Source: a virus
Length of the DNA stretch: 51,473 bases
Strand: one strand, 5' to 3'
Virus record (IMG/VR): IMGVR_UViG_3300046007_014013
Location: 1 to 51,473 of that record
The first letter of the stretch is position 1, and every line of letters begins with the position of its first letter. The notes beneath the pieces were generated by a model that saw only the letters and a program-made list of their open reading frames with translations, had not been told where the DNA came from and did not search any database. Position numbers and translations under genes: made by a program. Shown here piece by piece: positions 24,609 through 31,401 of this stretch.

Positions 24609-24873
24609 ATGCAACTTAAAATCTTTGAGATAACTGGTGAGTATGCTATATGTCACGGCGACGGGCATTTTTTATGATCACCCTGGGGAAATTGTAGAAT
24701 TAAGTTTCGTGGGAGTTAGAGTTTTTCATTTTAGTTTCTTTAGGATATTTTTTAGCCAATTAATTAAGGAATTTTCTTTAGTTGATGTTAAAGATAAATT
24801 GGAGATTACTAATATAACGGGAGACGGTTGGGAAGTTTTACAAGGAGTTTTTAAAATAGAGGCTAATAACTAA
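24609..24873 (+). pseudogene. STAS-like (DUF4325-like) small protein split by one extra T in a T6 run
   Basis: ATG 24609 reads MQLKIFEITGEYAICHGDGHFL then TGA. Removing one T from the run at 24668-24673 gives GDGHFYDHPGEIVELSFVGVRVFHFSFFRIFFSQLIKEFSLVDVKDKLEITNITGDGWEVLQGVFKIEANN, a continuous ~87-residue protein. GEIVELSFVGVRVF.FSFF resembles STAS-like DUF4325 domains (a strand, then helix with SF). GTG 24637 in the second frame would give only the C-terminal 78 residues. The break may be real decay, slippage-dependent expression, or a sequencing error. Confidence 0.55.
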
Positions 24874-24992
24874 AAATACTAGGGAAAGATGAGGAAGATG
24901 AGAATTTAGTAATTAGCTTAGATGATAGGCTAGAAGTCGTAAGTCAATATCCTAATTTAAAAATAGTCGTAAGTGAGAAAGTAAAATGCTAA
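24870..24992 (+). other. Possible small reading frame without a normal start (40 codons)
   Basis: Open frame LKILGKDEEDENLVISLDDRLEVVSQYPNLKIVVSEKVKC that ends with TAA overlapping the next ATG (ATGCTAA), typical of coupling. No ATG, GTG or TTG begins it, so it may be a remnant or may use a rare start. Confidence 0.3.
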
Positions 24993-25408
24993 TACTAAAA
25001 TTTGTGGGGAAAATAACTCCTGAAGTAAATCCTGGGATTTATATAGAACATCGTTACGAAATAACTAAGGACAGCCCGCAAATATTTATTTTGCCAAAAC
25101 CTTCAATATTTGATTCCGTTTGTGTAAGTGATGGCGTTAAATTTAAGCCACTGGCTATGGATTTTTCTTATTATCGTGTGCCGGGTTTTTGGGATAGTGA
25201 TTTATGCGTAAGGACAGATGTTTATCCATTACTTTGGTTATTTTACGCATTTATTGTTTTTTTAGATAGGTGTAACTTAAAGCTCAAAAAAGTAGTCTAT
25301 AAATTTTTACTGTGGACAAAACAAGGTAAAGATTTTCTTCCCGTTGGCGAGAGAGTTAGTTCTTGGAGAGAGTTTTTTAAGTTTTATTTAATTAGTTTAG
25401 GAGGATAA
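24986..25408 (+). CDS. Hypothetical protein (140 aa)
   Basis: Starts MLILKFVGKITPEVNPGIYIEHRYEI. It contains one hydrophobic stretch (YPLLWLFYAFIVFL) that could be membrane-associated, followed by basic residues. Sits in a run of small same-strand genes and is followed 3 bp later by the next ATG, with GGAGGA spanning the junction. No family recognised. Confidence 0.5.
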   Translation: MLILKFVGKITPEVNPGIYIEHRYEITKDSPQIFILPKPSIFDSVCVSDGVKFKPLAMDFSYYRVPGFWDSDLCVRTDVYPLLWLFYAFIVFLDRCNLKLKKVVYKFLLWTKQGKDFLPVGERVSSWREFFKFYLISLGG

Positions 25409-25411
25409 AAA

Positions 25412-25705
25412 ATGTTAATTAATTTACCGAAATGCAGAACCCATATTAAGTTTGAGGAAATGTATGAGTATTTCTTTACAGAGGCTAACTTCCCAGAATT
25501 AGTGGAGCGAAACCTCAATTACGGATGGGAAGGTTTGAACACATATAAGTTTATTAAATTCCTCCAAAATAACAAAATCCAGGGCGTGAATGCAGGGGTA
25601 GACAAGCTTTATAGCGTCGCACAGCTTGAAGAGTTGTATAAACAAATTAAGTCTATCGATCCTGAAGACTGGAAGTCAGGCAATTTAAGTTTTCTAGAAA
25701 GTTAA
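25412..25705 (+). CDS. Hypothetical protein (97 aa)
   Basis: MLINLPKCRTHIKFEEMYEYFFTEANFPELVERNLNYGWEGLNTYKFIKFLQNN. Strong ribosome site GGAGG 8 bases before ATG. Mixed helical sequence with no membrane segment. It belongs to the small-gene run behind the methylases. No family recognised. Confidence 0.6.
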   Translation: MLINLPKCRTHIKFEEMYEYFFTEANFPELVERNLNYGWEGLNTYKFIKFLQNNKIQGVNAGVDKLYSVAQLEELYKQIKSIDPEDWKSGNLSFLES

Positions 25706-25729
25706 AGGTTAAAGTAAAGGTAATTTAAA

Positions 25730-26020
25730 ATGTCTCATGAATTTAGACTCGCTTGCAAAACCTGTAATTTAGAAACAGAAGAAGTTAATCACGCTCAAGA
25801 AAGTATTAAAAATTTCTTGAGTAAGTGGGAGGAAAATAAAAACGCCCTAACTAAAGTATTAGATTTAGGGTTGTTTGATATTGGTGATGTGCGCGAAAGT
25901 TTTAGGTCTAAATCACTTCCTGTAGATATTTATGAATTTATGCTTTTGCATGAAAATCATGAACTAGTAATTAGGTCAGAATACACATCTGTAGCAGATG
26001 AGGTAATAAAGCTAAGGTAA
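25730..26020 (+). CDS. Hypothetical protein with one CxxC (96 aa)
   Basis: Starts MSHEFRLACKTCNLETEEVNHAQESIKNFLSKWEENKNALTKVLDLG. The N-terminal CKTC pair could join a metal or redox site, but no second pair is present. Remaining sequence is acidic and helical. Its stop overlaps the open frame of the DUF1828-like gene. No family recognised. Confidence 0.6.
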   Translation: MSHEFRLACKTCNLETEEVNHAQESIKNFLSKWEENKNALTKVLDLGLFDIGDVRESFRSKSLPVDIYEFMLLHENHELVIRSEYTSVADEVIKLR

Positions 26021-26328
26021 AAAAAGCGTTAATTTTTAAGCTAGAGGAAGAATTTAACAATTTATTTACTGTTAAAGAAAATGGCTATGGGTACATAAAG
26101 TTAAAAACACCATTTACTTTACCGGATGGTGCAATTATAGATGTTTACTTAAAGCTAAATAAAGATGGAGACGTAGAGCATATCACCGACTTAGGATGTA
26201 CATTAGGGTGGGTCTATGTGAACTGCCACGAAGAAGATAGAAGTGCGGATTTTTGGGAGAGGGTAAAAGATTTTGATGTAGGTTTCAAAACCCTCTCCAA
26301 ATACGGGATTAATGCAAGAAGTTTTTAA
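26017..26328 (+). pseudogene. DUF1828-like protein lacking a recognisable start
   Basis: Open frame VKKALIFKLEEEFNNLFTVKENGYGYIKLKTPFTLPDGAIIDVYLKLNKDGDVEHITDLGCTLGWVYVNC...GINARSF. The pattern of N-terminal helix, TPF..PDG..IDVYL and ITDLG.TL matches the DUF1828 domain, often found in small toxin or phage-accessory loci. The frame opens after a TGA near 25995 and no ATG/GTG/TTG precedes the domain. An A7 run sits at its very start, so a slip or indel there may have cut off the true start. Confidence 0.5.
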
Positions 26329-26364
26329 ATTAATTACTGCAATTATTTAACTCCATAATTTTTT

Positions 26365-26393
26365 TTGCATAAAACTTAAAAGCATCGTAAAAT
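26365..26393 (+). promoter_or_regulatory. Promoter for the tail-fibre genes
   Basis: TTGCAT at 26365 and TAAAAT at 26388, 17-base spacer, 36 bases before ATG 26429. It lacks the ACGGTAG core. Confidence 0.5.
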
Positions 26394-26428
26394 GTAAATA
26401 TAGTATATTTTAACACACGCTTTTAAGT

Positions 26429-27148
26429 ATGCCTACGATAAATAAAGGCGACCTGCCTAGATATGAAAATGGCGAATATGGGCAATCTGAATTAACGCAA
26501 GCTGTGGCTAATGCCGAAGTAGCAGCACTCTTAAATCCTAGTAGCGGTGGCGGAGGCTCTACCACGGTTAACTTTGGCACTAAAATAACAGATGCTACTA
26601 TACCTACCGGTGGTGTGGGTAACTTAGGTTGGTTGTCTGCGATTTGGAAACTGATAGGCGATCGCATCCCTCCAAAGTCAGCTTATGAATCCTCAACCAC
26701 AATTACAATTACTCGCGCTGCTACTACAACTTATACTGCTTCTGCACCAAACTTTGATGTTTATGGCAGTCTATTCCAACTTCAAAATATAGGCGAAGCT
26801 GGTAAAGGTATATTCCTATCTTATTTTGAAATATCTCTCAATCTATCTTCTGTACCTACGGGTATGACTTCTTTTTCGGTACAACTGTACCCTACAGAAC
26901 CTACAGCTATCGCAGATAATAGCATTTGGACAATTGGCTCTGATCCGGTTCTAGACCCTGTAGGTTTCAATGTACCTATGAGTTTAGCTAAAGGAGGGGG
27001 TAAGGTTGTTGGCGTTATTAAAGACTTAAATCAATTGTTTATTTTAACCAATTCAAGTTTGTGGGGGTATTTAGTAACAAATGGGGCAATTGTCCCGACT
27101 GCTAACTCAGAAACGGGGACTATTCGTGCTAGGAGCTTTTCGGTATGA
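26429..27148 (+). CDS. Putative tail fibre/baseplate-region structural protein (239 aa)
   Basis: Starts MPTINKGDLPRYENGEYGQSELTQAVANAEVAALL, then a Gly-rich hinge (NPSSGGGGSTT) and a beta-rich domain (SSTTITITRAATTTYTASAPNFDVYGSLFQLQNIG, FSVQLYPTEPT). Ends GTIRARSFSV. Stop overlaps the next start by ATGA. It is read opposite to the head and tail genes and next to a receptor-binding-like gene, so a host-recognition role is likely. Contains one HIP1 site at 26660. Confidence 0.6.
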   Translation: MPTINKGDLPRYENGEYGQSELTQAVANAEVAALLNPSSGGGGSTTVNFGTKITDATIPTGGVGNLGWLSAIWKLIGDRIPPKSAYESSTTITITRAATTTYTASAPNFDVYGSLFQLQNIGEAGKGIFLSYFEISLNLSSVPTGMTSFSVQLYPTEPTAIADNSIWTIGSDPVLDPVGFNVPMSLAKGGGKVVGVIKDLNQLFILTNSSLWGYLVTNGAIVPTANSETGTIRARSFSV

Positions 27149-27990
27149 GAACTTCTACACTTAGAATTGTGGTATTGGGTGGTTTTAAATGTGTTCTTGA
27201 TTTAATTTTTGCTATAGCCTCTGTCGCTTATGGATTAAGACGGCTTTCCAGGTTTTGGACTGGCGCAGCTATAAGAGTAATGAGAACTAGTGATAATGCA
27301 CAGATAGATATTGGTTTTATTGGAGAGGATTTAGATGTAGTTACATTATTAGCATTTGTCGGTTTGGACAACGGTGAGATTGTTATCTGGTATGATCAAT
27401 CTGGCAATGGTCGTCATGCAGTTTCAACGGCGGGGCTGCGGCCGCGCATTGTGAATGCGGGCGTGTTGGAGACGCGAAACGGAAAGCCAGCGTTGCGGCT
27501 GTTGTCGTCAACGCTAAACATCGCTCCAATATCGTTCACAAACGGATATGTCGGCGCTGTTGCGGCTGCCGCGTCGGGCGATGACAACGCCCCCGTGGTT
27601 CTGTACGATCCACCAGTAGGAGGCTACAATGGCTTAATGGGGTTTTCGGGCGGATCTTTTATCCGATTCAGGGTTCACTCCCCGGACTCCCATGGAGCAT
27701 TCCAGTATGCAAATCCCGTGAACACCAACATTCTCATGTCGTACACAGCCAACACAGCCAACGGTGTTGCGAATATCAGATATTTTATCAACGGGACGCA
27801 GAAGGCTACGAACACAGGAGCAGCGATTACGCTGCCACCCGTCATTGGCATCGGCGGGTCTCACGCCAGCCAATGGCTCCGGGACGGGACTGTGCAAGAG
27901 GTTGCGGTATTCAATACCGCCCTATCCACCACCGACCGCCAAACCCTTGAGCGCAATCAGGGATCTTATTACAACATCACAGTAGCTTGA
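27145..27990 (+). CDS. Receptor-binding-like fibre protein with arabinofuranosidase-B-like lectin fold (281 aa)
   Basis: YGLRRLSRFWTGAAIRVMRTSDNAQIDIGFIGEDLDVVTLLAFVG ... VIWYDQSGNGRHAV is the signature found in many phage tip proteins related to the alpha-L-arabinofuranosidase B/LamG jelly-roll group. C-terminal ...VQEVAVFNTALSTTDRQTLERNQGSYY is the closing LamG-type segment. Probably binds surface glycans. From about 27425 to 27985 the DNA is far richer in G+C than the surroundings (includes a GCGGCCGC site), while the first ~280 bases are AT-rich like the neighbours. This points to exchange of the tip domain. The N-terminal ~30 residues are hydrophobic. Confidence 0.72.
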   Translation: MRTSTLRIVVLGGFKCVLDLIFAIASVAYGLRRLSRFWTGAAIRVMRTSDNAQIDIGFIGEDLDVVTLLAFVGLDNGEIVIWYDQSGNGRHAVSTAGLRPRIVNAGVLETRNGKPALRLLSSTLNIAPISFTNGYVGAVAAAASGDDNAPVVLYDPPVGGYNGLMGFSGGSFIRFRVHSPDSHGAFQYANPVNTNILMSYTANTANGVANIRYFINGTQKATNTGAAITLPPVIGIGGSHASQWLRDGTVQEVAVFNTALSTTDRQTLERNQGSYYNITVA

Positions 27991-28021
27991 GGAAAATCAT
28001 ATTAGTGGATAATTAAAAACC

Positions 28022-28459
28022 ATGACAAAACAACAATGGCTGCTTTCTCAAATTGAACAATTCCCTGAACTATCTCCCAGGGAATTAACTTCATACCTCA
28101 ACGATAAAGTATTAGTAGATAATCCAGTGCCAATAGGACAAGTATCTGTTGTACCTACAGTAGAAGAAGTATCTACCATAGTGACAGATAGTGAAGTCTT
28201 AGCTATAGCTGAAAGTCCAGTCTATTTAAGGATATTAGATGCAATTAATCAGAATCGACCTGATTGGATTGTTGGCAACTTAACAACATTAAAACGTGGT
28301 GGCAAACTAACCCAAGCAAGTTTTGATGCAATTTTAGTATTACTTCAAAGGACTCAACTAGACCCTAATTATCAAGAGCAAATAAGTATAAGCCCTGCTG
28401 AATTGGCAGGGCATGGGGTTATTTTAGTTAGTGATGTTGAGGAATTATTAACTCCCTAA
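28022..28459 (+). CDS. Hypothetical protein behind the fibre genes (145 aa)
   Basis: MTKQQWLLSQIEQFPELSPRELTSYLNDKVLVDNP then ESPVYLRILDAINQNRPDWIVGNLTTLKRGGKLTQASFDAILVLLQRTQ. Helical, with a GKLTQASFDAIL hairpin like short phage structural or chaperone proteins. It overlaps the terminase gene tail to tail by 12 bases. Could be a fibre assembly factor. Family not recognised. Confidence 0.6.
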   Translation: MTKQQWLLSQIEQFPELSPRELTSYLNDKVLVDNPVPIGQVSVVPTVEEVSTIVTDSEVLAIAESPVYLRILDAINQNRPDWIVGNLTTLKRGGKLTQASFDAILVLLQRTQLDPNYQEQISISPAELAGHGVILVSDVEELLTP

Positions 28460-29962
28460 ACTTCCCCCAAATACTAAATTCTGGGATAAACAAGAATGTG
28501 CGCCACTTCCCCCGTCTACAACATCATTTGTGGGCGGGGTTTTTCTACTGCCGTCAAAAGCATCCACGTAAGATAAAAAGTCATCATTCCACCAAGCTCT
28601 TAGTATTTTTATCTTCCCGCTCCTAGCATCCATAGCCCAGGGTTTAGCCCGGGTTAATTTATCGCCAAGAGGTTGGACTCCCTTACAATTACACTCAGGC
28701 AAAGCTTTTTTGATTGTCCTAATTAAGCTTTGTTCATGTCTCCTTGACGCTGAACCGCCCTCTAACTCCCACCGTTGCTTAACTTTTTTACCATCCGCCA
28801 CGGCCATCGTTACGATTTGGTTATCGCCCTCTTCTGCTCCTAACTGTTCCCAGTAAACATCTAAGATGTAATATTCATACTCTCCCGTAAATTTATTTTT
28901 AACTTTCATCCATTTCTGGGATGCACTAAAGCATGAGGATGAAGAGGCAACTTCTTTAGCTGTACTGGCCAAATCCCAAAACCTTAAAAATTGGGCAGAA
29001 GTTAAATCCATGCTGCTTAACTGTTCTTGATCTATTATCTCAAACCACGAACGGTTAAAGACTAATCCTGCCGACCATTTAATCTTCCAATTACCTTTAA
29101 GCAATCGCTCCATGTCAACATTAAGTAATGAAAGTAAATTAGCTTTGTAATCAGGGTTTTGGCTTAAGAGAATCTTATTGTCGTCTAAGGTTGCACTAAT
29201 AAAAGTTAAGGATTTTGGCGGCGCAATTTTAGCTAATTCTGGGAATTTAAGCATTAATTCTTCTGCGGAATCTCCCCAGTGAATAACGTTATTTAAGCGG
29301 TAAAAGTATCTTAAAACGCCTGACCTTTCTTCGATAGGGTATCCCGTCGTAGGGTTAATATACCAATCAATTAATTTAGCTACCCACGAATCTGCGTCAG
29401 GGTTACAGGTTGCATCAATCCTTGGCTTAACTCCGCACGTACTTCTATTTCTTGAAAATAAGAACCAAAATTGTTTTTCGGTAAATTTATTTAACTCATC
29501 AAAGCCAATATAGGCTATTTGCGCTCCGGGGAATTTATTCTCTACGTCTTTTTCATGTTGAGCGTGACCAAAGCTAATAGCTGCGCCGCTGGGAAATTTC
29601 CAATCTAATTTACCCTCTCTTGGAATTGCACCAGGGACTAAGCCAAATAATTTCTTAGACTCATCCCATAAACCACCCTCTGTTGTTATTTCAGGCGAAG
29701 TCCGGCGGAAGATTACCGCACCATAATTAGGGTTATCAATATTAATTAAAGACTTCCTTAACAATGCCCACGACTTCCCGCCTCCGCCGGCTCCTCCATA
29801 TATGCACACATCAGCGCGCGTATTTACAAAGCTTGTTTGCTTTCCAGGCTGTGGATCTGGAAGGGTAAAAGTTACCGCATTATTCTTAGCTTTTTCGTTA
29901 ACCTTGGACTTTAATAAAGTTGTTGGTGCGCCACTTAAAAAATCTTTTCTTTTGCTTCCCAT
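28448..29962 (-). CDS. terL: Terminase large subunit (504 aa)
   Basis: Packaging motor ATPase and headful/cos nuclease. Walker A GGAGGGGKS (~56-64), Walker B IAYIGFDE with Asp155-Glu156, coupling region RIDATCNP (~181-188), nuclease motif FLRFWDLAST with Asp330, and late acidic/His region DVVDGGSGAHS. Length is normal. Start ATG 29962 follows AAGGA. The large terminase is separated from the candidate small subunit (33908-34549) by 4 kb of plus-strand genes and from portal by 6.4 kb, whereas these genes are usually adjacent. Confidence 0.93.
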   Translation of the reverse strand: MGSKRKDFLSGAPTTLLKSKVNEKAKNNAVTFTLPDPQPGKQTSFVNTRADVCIYGGAGGGGKSWALLRKSLINIDNPNYGAVIFRRTSPEITTEGGLWDESKKLFGLVPGAIPREGKLDWKFPSGAAISFGHAQHEKDVENKFPGAQIAYIGFDELNKFTEKQFWFLFSRNRSTCGVKPRIDATCNPDADSWVAKLIDWYINPTTGYPIEERSGVLRYFYRLNNVIHWGDSAEELMLKFPELAKIAPPKSLTFISATLDDNKILLSQNPDYKANLLSLLNVDMERLLKGNWKIKWSAGLVFNRSWFEIIDQEQLSSMDLTSAQFLRFWDLASTAKEVASSSSCFSASQKWMKVKNKFTGEYEYYILDVYWEQLGAEEGDNQIVTMAVADGKKVKQRWELEGGSASRRHEQSLIRTIKKALPECNCKGVQPLGDKLTRAKPWAMDARSGKIKILRAWWNDDFLSYVDAFDGSRKTPPTNDVVDGGSGAHSCLSQNLVFGGSLGS

Positions 29963-29978
29963 TTCCTTTAAGACTGTG

Positions 29979-30007
29979 CTATAATTTATATATAAGTTAA
30001 ATTATAG
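29979..30007. promoter_or_regulatory. AT-rich inverted repeat upstream of terminase
   Basis: CTATAATTT and AAATTATAG form 9-base arms 11 bases apart. Both strands contain TATAAT-like -10 elements, so the site may drive terminase (-) and a short plus-strand RNA ending at 30074. Confidence 0.4.
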
Positions 30008-30038
30008 ATTTAAAAATTGCATAGGCGACACAAAGTAT

Positions 30039-30074
30039 TATCCCAGATGAAGAATAGTCTGGGATATTTTTTTT
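30039..30074 (+). terminator. Orphan hairpin terminator, possible end of a short ncRNA
   Basis: Arms TATCCCAGA / TCTGGGATA, loop of 10, then T8. No plus-strand gene precedes it; the nearest possible promoter is the inverted repeat at 29979. A transcript of about 60-90 nt is conceivable. Confidence 0.5.
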
Positions 30075-30152
30075 GGATTTTTTTCGTAGATGAAGTGTGT
30101 CTAGAGTACCCGCCCACTCTCGCCTTACCCCCGCCTTAATCTCGACCCCCCC

Positions 30153-30217
30153 TTAAATAAATTAATTAAAGTCCCGGCACTAAATTTAAAATATTTAAGG
30201 ATTAAATTAGCGATCGC
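30153..30217. repeat. 65-bp direct repeat, copy 1
   Basis: As far as I can read identical to 30827-30891. Begins TTAAATAAATTAATTAAAGT, contains TCCCGGCAC, and ends with a HIP1 octamer. Lies in the 500-bp interval between terminase and the gene at 30469. Confidence 0.85.
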
Positions 30218-30218
30218 A

Positions 30219-30281
30219 AGATAAGAGATAAGAGATAAGAGATAAGAGATAAGAGATAAGAGATAAGAGATAAGAGATAAG
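30219..30281. repeat. STRR-type tandem heptamer, (AGATAAG) x 9
   Basis: Nine exact 7-bp units directly after a HIP1 site. Short tandemly repeated repetitive heptanucleotides of this kind are known from heterocystous cyanobacteria. Confidence 0.95.
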
Positions 30282-30362
30282 CCTTAAATTAAATTAGTGC
30301 ATAGTGCAGACAAGTTTCGACGCTAAATTAATCTAGCGATCGCAGAATGTTTTTAACTCATG

Positions 30363-30396
30363 TATAAAATATAACATAAAATTAATTTAAAATACT
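30363..30396. repeat. 34-bp AT-rich module upstream of promoter, copy 1
   Basis: Same sequence at 34652-34685. Both copies end at the -35 region of an ACGGTAG-type promoter, like a duplicated UP-element plus promoter cassette. A shortened version occurs near 30931-30957. Confidence 0.8.
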
Positions 30397-30397
30397 G

Positions 30398-30426
30398 TTG
30401 CACGACGGTAGAGGGTAAGTTATATT
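30398..30426 (+). promoter_or_regulatory. Promoter of the ACGGTAG family
   Basis: TTGCAC at 30398, TATATT at 30421, 17-base spacer GACGGTAGAGGG.... A GTTAAAAAGTAA leader follows, before ATG 30469. Confidence 0.7.
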
Positions 30427-30468
30427 AGTTATATTAAAAGTTAAAAAGTAAAGAAAGGGAATTAAGAC

Positions 30469-30735
30469 ATGAAAACCGTACAGACCATATCTGGAGACAA
30501 TTTCGTATTAGTTACTGACGAAAAGGAGATCCCTATCTCCAGACCTTATCTAAATCATTGCGATATAGAGTATAGAAAAAAGAAGGAGGAACACTGTGCA
30601 AACTATAACCTTCAGGCACACCATCAAGAACGTTATGGCGAAGGTCTTTTTCAAGGATACGATTACGGCCACGATTTGGGGATAAACGATCCCTTTGCTG
30701 AAGAGATATTAGGGTCGGATATCTTGTTAAGATAA
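30469..30735 (+). CDS. Hypothetical protein (88 aa)
   Basis: MKTVQTISGDNFVLVTDEKEIPISRPYLNHCDIEYRKKKEEHCANYNLQAHHQERYGEGLFQGYDYGHDLGINDPFAEEILG. Several His, Cys and acidic residues but no clear motif. Own promoter and terminator make it a single-gene unit. AAAGAAAGGGA provides the ribosome site. Confidence 0.65.
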   Translation: MKTVQTISGDNFVLVTDEKEIPISRPYLNHCDIEYRKKKEEHCANYNLQAHHQERYGEGLFQGYDYGHDLGINDPFAEEILGSDILLR

Positions 30736-30751
30736 TACCAAAATACTCTTA

Positions 30752-30793
30752 AAATAAACCTCTTAAAACTTAATTTAAGAGGTTTATTTTTTT
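30752..30793 (+). terminator. Hairpin terminator
   Basis: AAATAAACCTCTTAAA / TTTAAGAGGTTTATTT arms with a short loop, then T-run. Ends the 30469 transcript. Confidence 0.8.
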
Positions 30794-30826
30794 AATTCAT
30801 ACATTATTCTTGACCCGCGATCGCTA

Positions 30827-30891
30827 TTAAATAAATTAATTAAAGTCCCGGCACTAAATTTAAAATATTTAAGGATTAAATTAGCGATCGC
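30827..30891. repeat. 65-bp direct repeat, copy 2
   Basis: Second copy of 30153-30217, again ending in HIP1 and preceded by another HIP1 at 30818. Confidence 0.85.
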
Positions 30892-31025
30892 TAAGGAAAT
30901 ATTTAAGAGTTAAATTACTTAGTCCTAGCTTATACATAAAATTAATTTTAAAATACTGTAGCGTTATTTTTAAGAGTGCGCTATTATAAAGAGAGTTAAG
31001 GAAGTTAGAAAAAGAGGTAAGGAAA

Positions 31026-31262
31026 ATGAAAAATAAAATAGCAGAAATTAAAGAACTAGTTAAAGAAGTATTCCCTGATTTTAATCAGGAAAACGACAAA
31101 GATATAACGCCACAATTAGTTAGGCAATATATCAAAAACAAGTTACCAGAAAACATTCTTTACGAAACCGCCGTTTTAATCCCTAGCACTGGCAATTGTT
31201 GGATAAGGATAGAGAAATTATGCAACTACTTAAAAACAGTTAAGTATTGGTATTCCCTGTAA
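31026..31262 (+). CDS. Hypothetical protein (78 aa)
   Basis: MKNKIAEIKELVKEVFPDFNQENDKDITPQLVRQYIKNKLPENILYETAVLIPSTGNCWIRIEKLCNYLKTVKYWYSL. Helical N-terminal half, strand-turn-helix C-terminal half. GAGGTAAGGAAA gives a ribosome site. No family recognised. Confidence 0.6.
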   Translation: MKNKIAEIKELVKEVFPDFNQENDKDITPQLVRQYIKNKLPENILYETAVLIPSTGNCWIRIEKLCNYLKTVKYWYSL

Positions 31263-31321
31263 AATAAGCGGTCGAGTGAGTTATGACTCCCGACTTAGGT
31301 TTAATGCCTAAGCGATCGCAT

Positions 31322-31358
31322 TCTTAATCCTAAGAAGTAGTTAAGCTTAGGATTAAGA
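31322..31358. promoter_or_regulatory. 13-bp inverted repeat before the 621-residue gene
   Basis: TCTTAATCCTAAG / CTTAGGATTAAGA around 11 bases. It follows a smaller CTTAGG...CCTAAG hairpin and a HIP1 site. No T-run follows, so operator or leader structure is more likely than terminator. Confidence 0.5.
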
Positions 31359-31401
31359 GTTAACAAAAAGTAAAAAAGTAAAAAAGTAAGGACATAGGAA
31401 A

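Noticed and set aside
30219-30281. Tandem repeats as a CRISPR array
   Set aside because: Units of 7 bp with no spacers; this is an STRR. The TGACG islands also lack regular repeat-spacer spacing.
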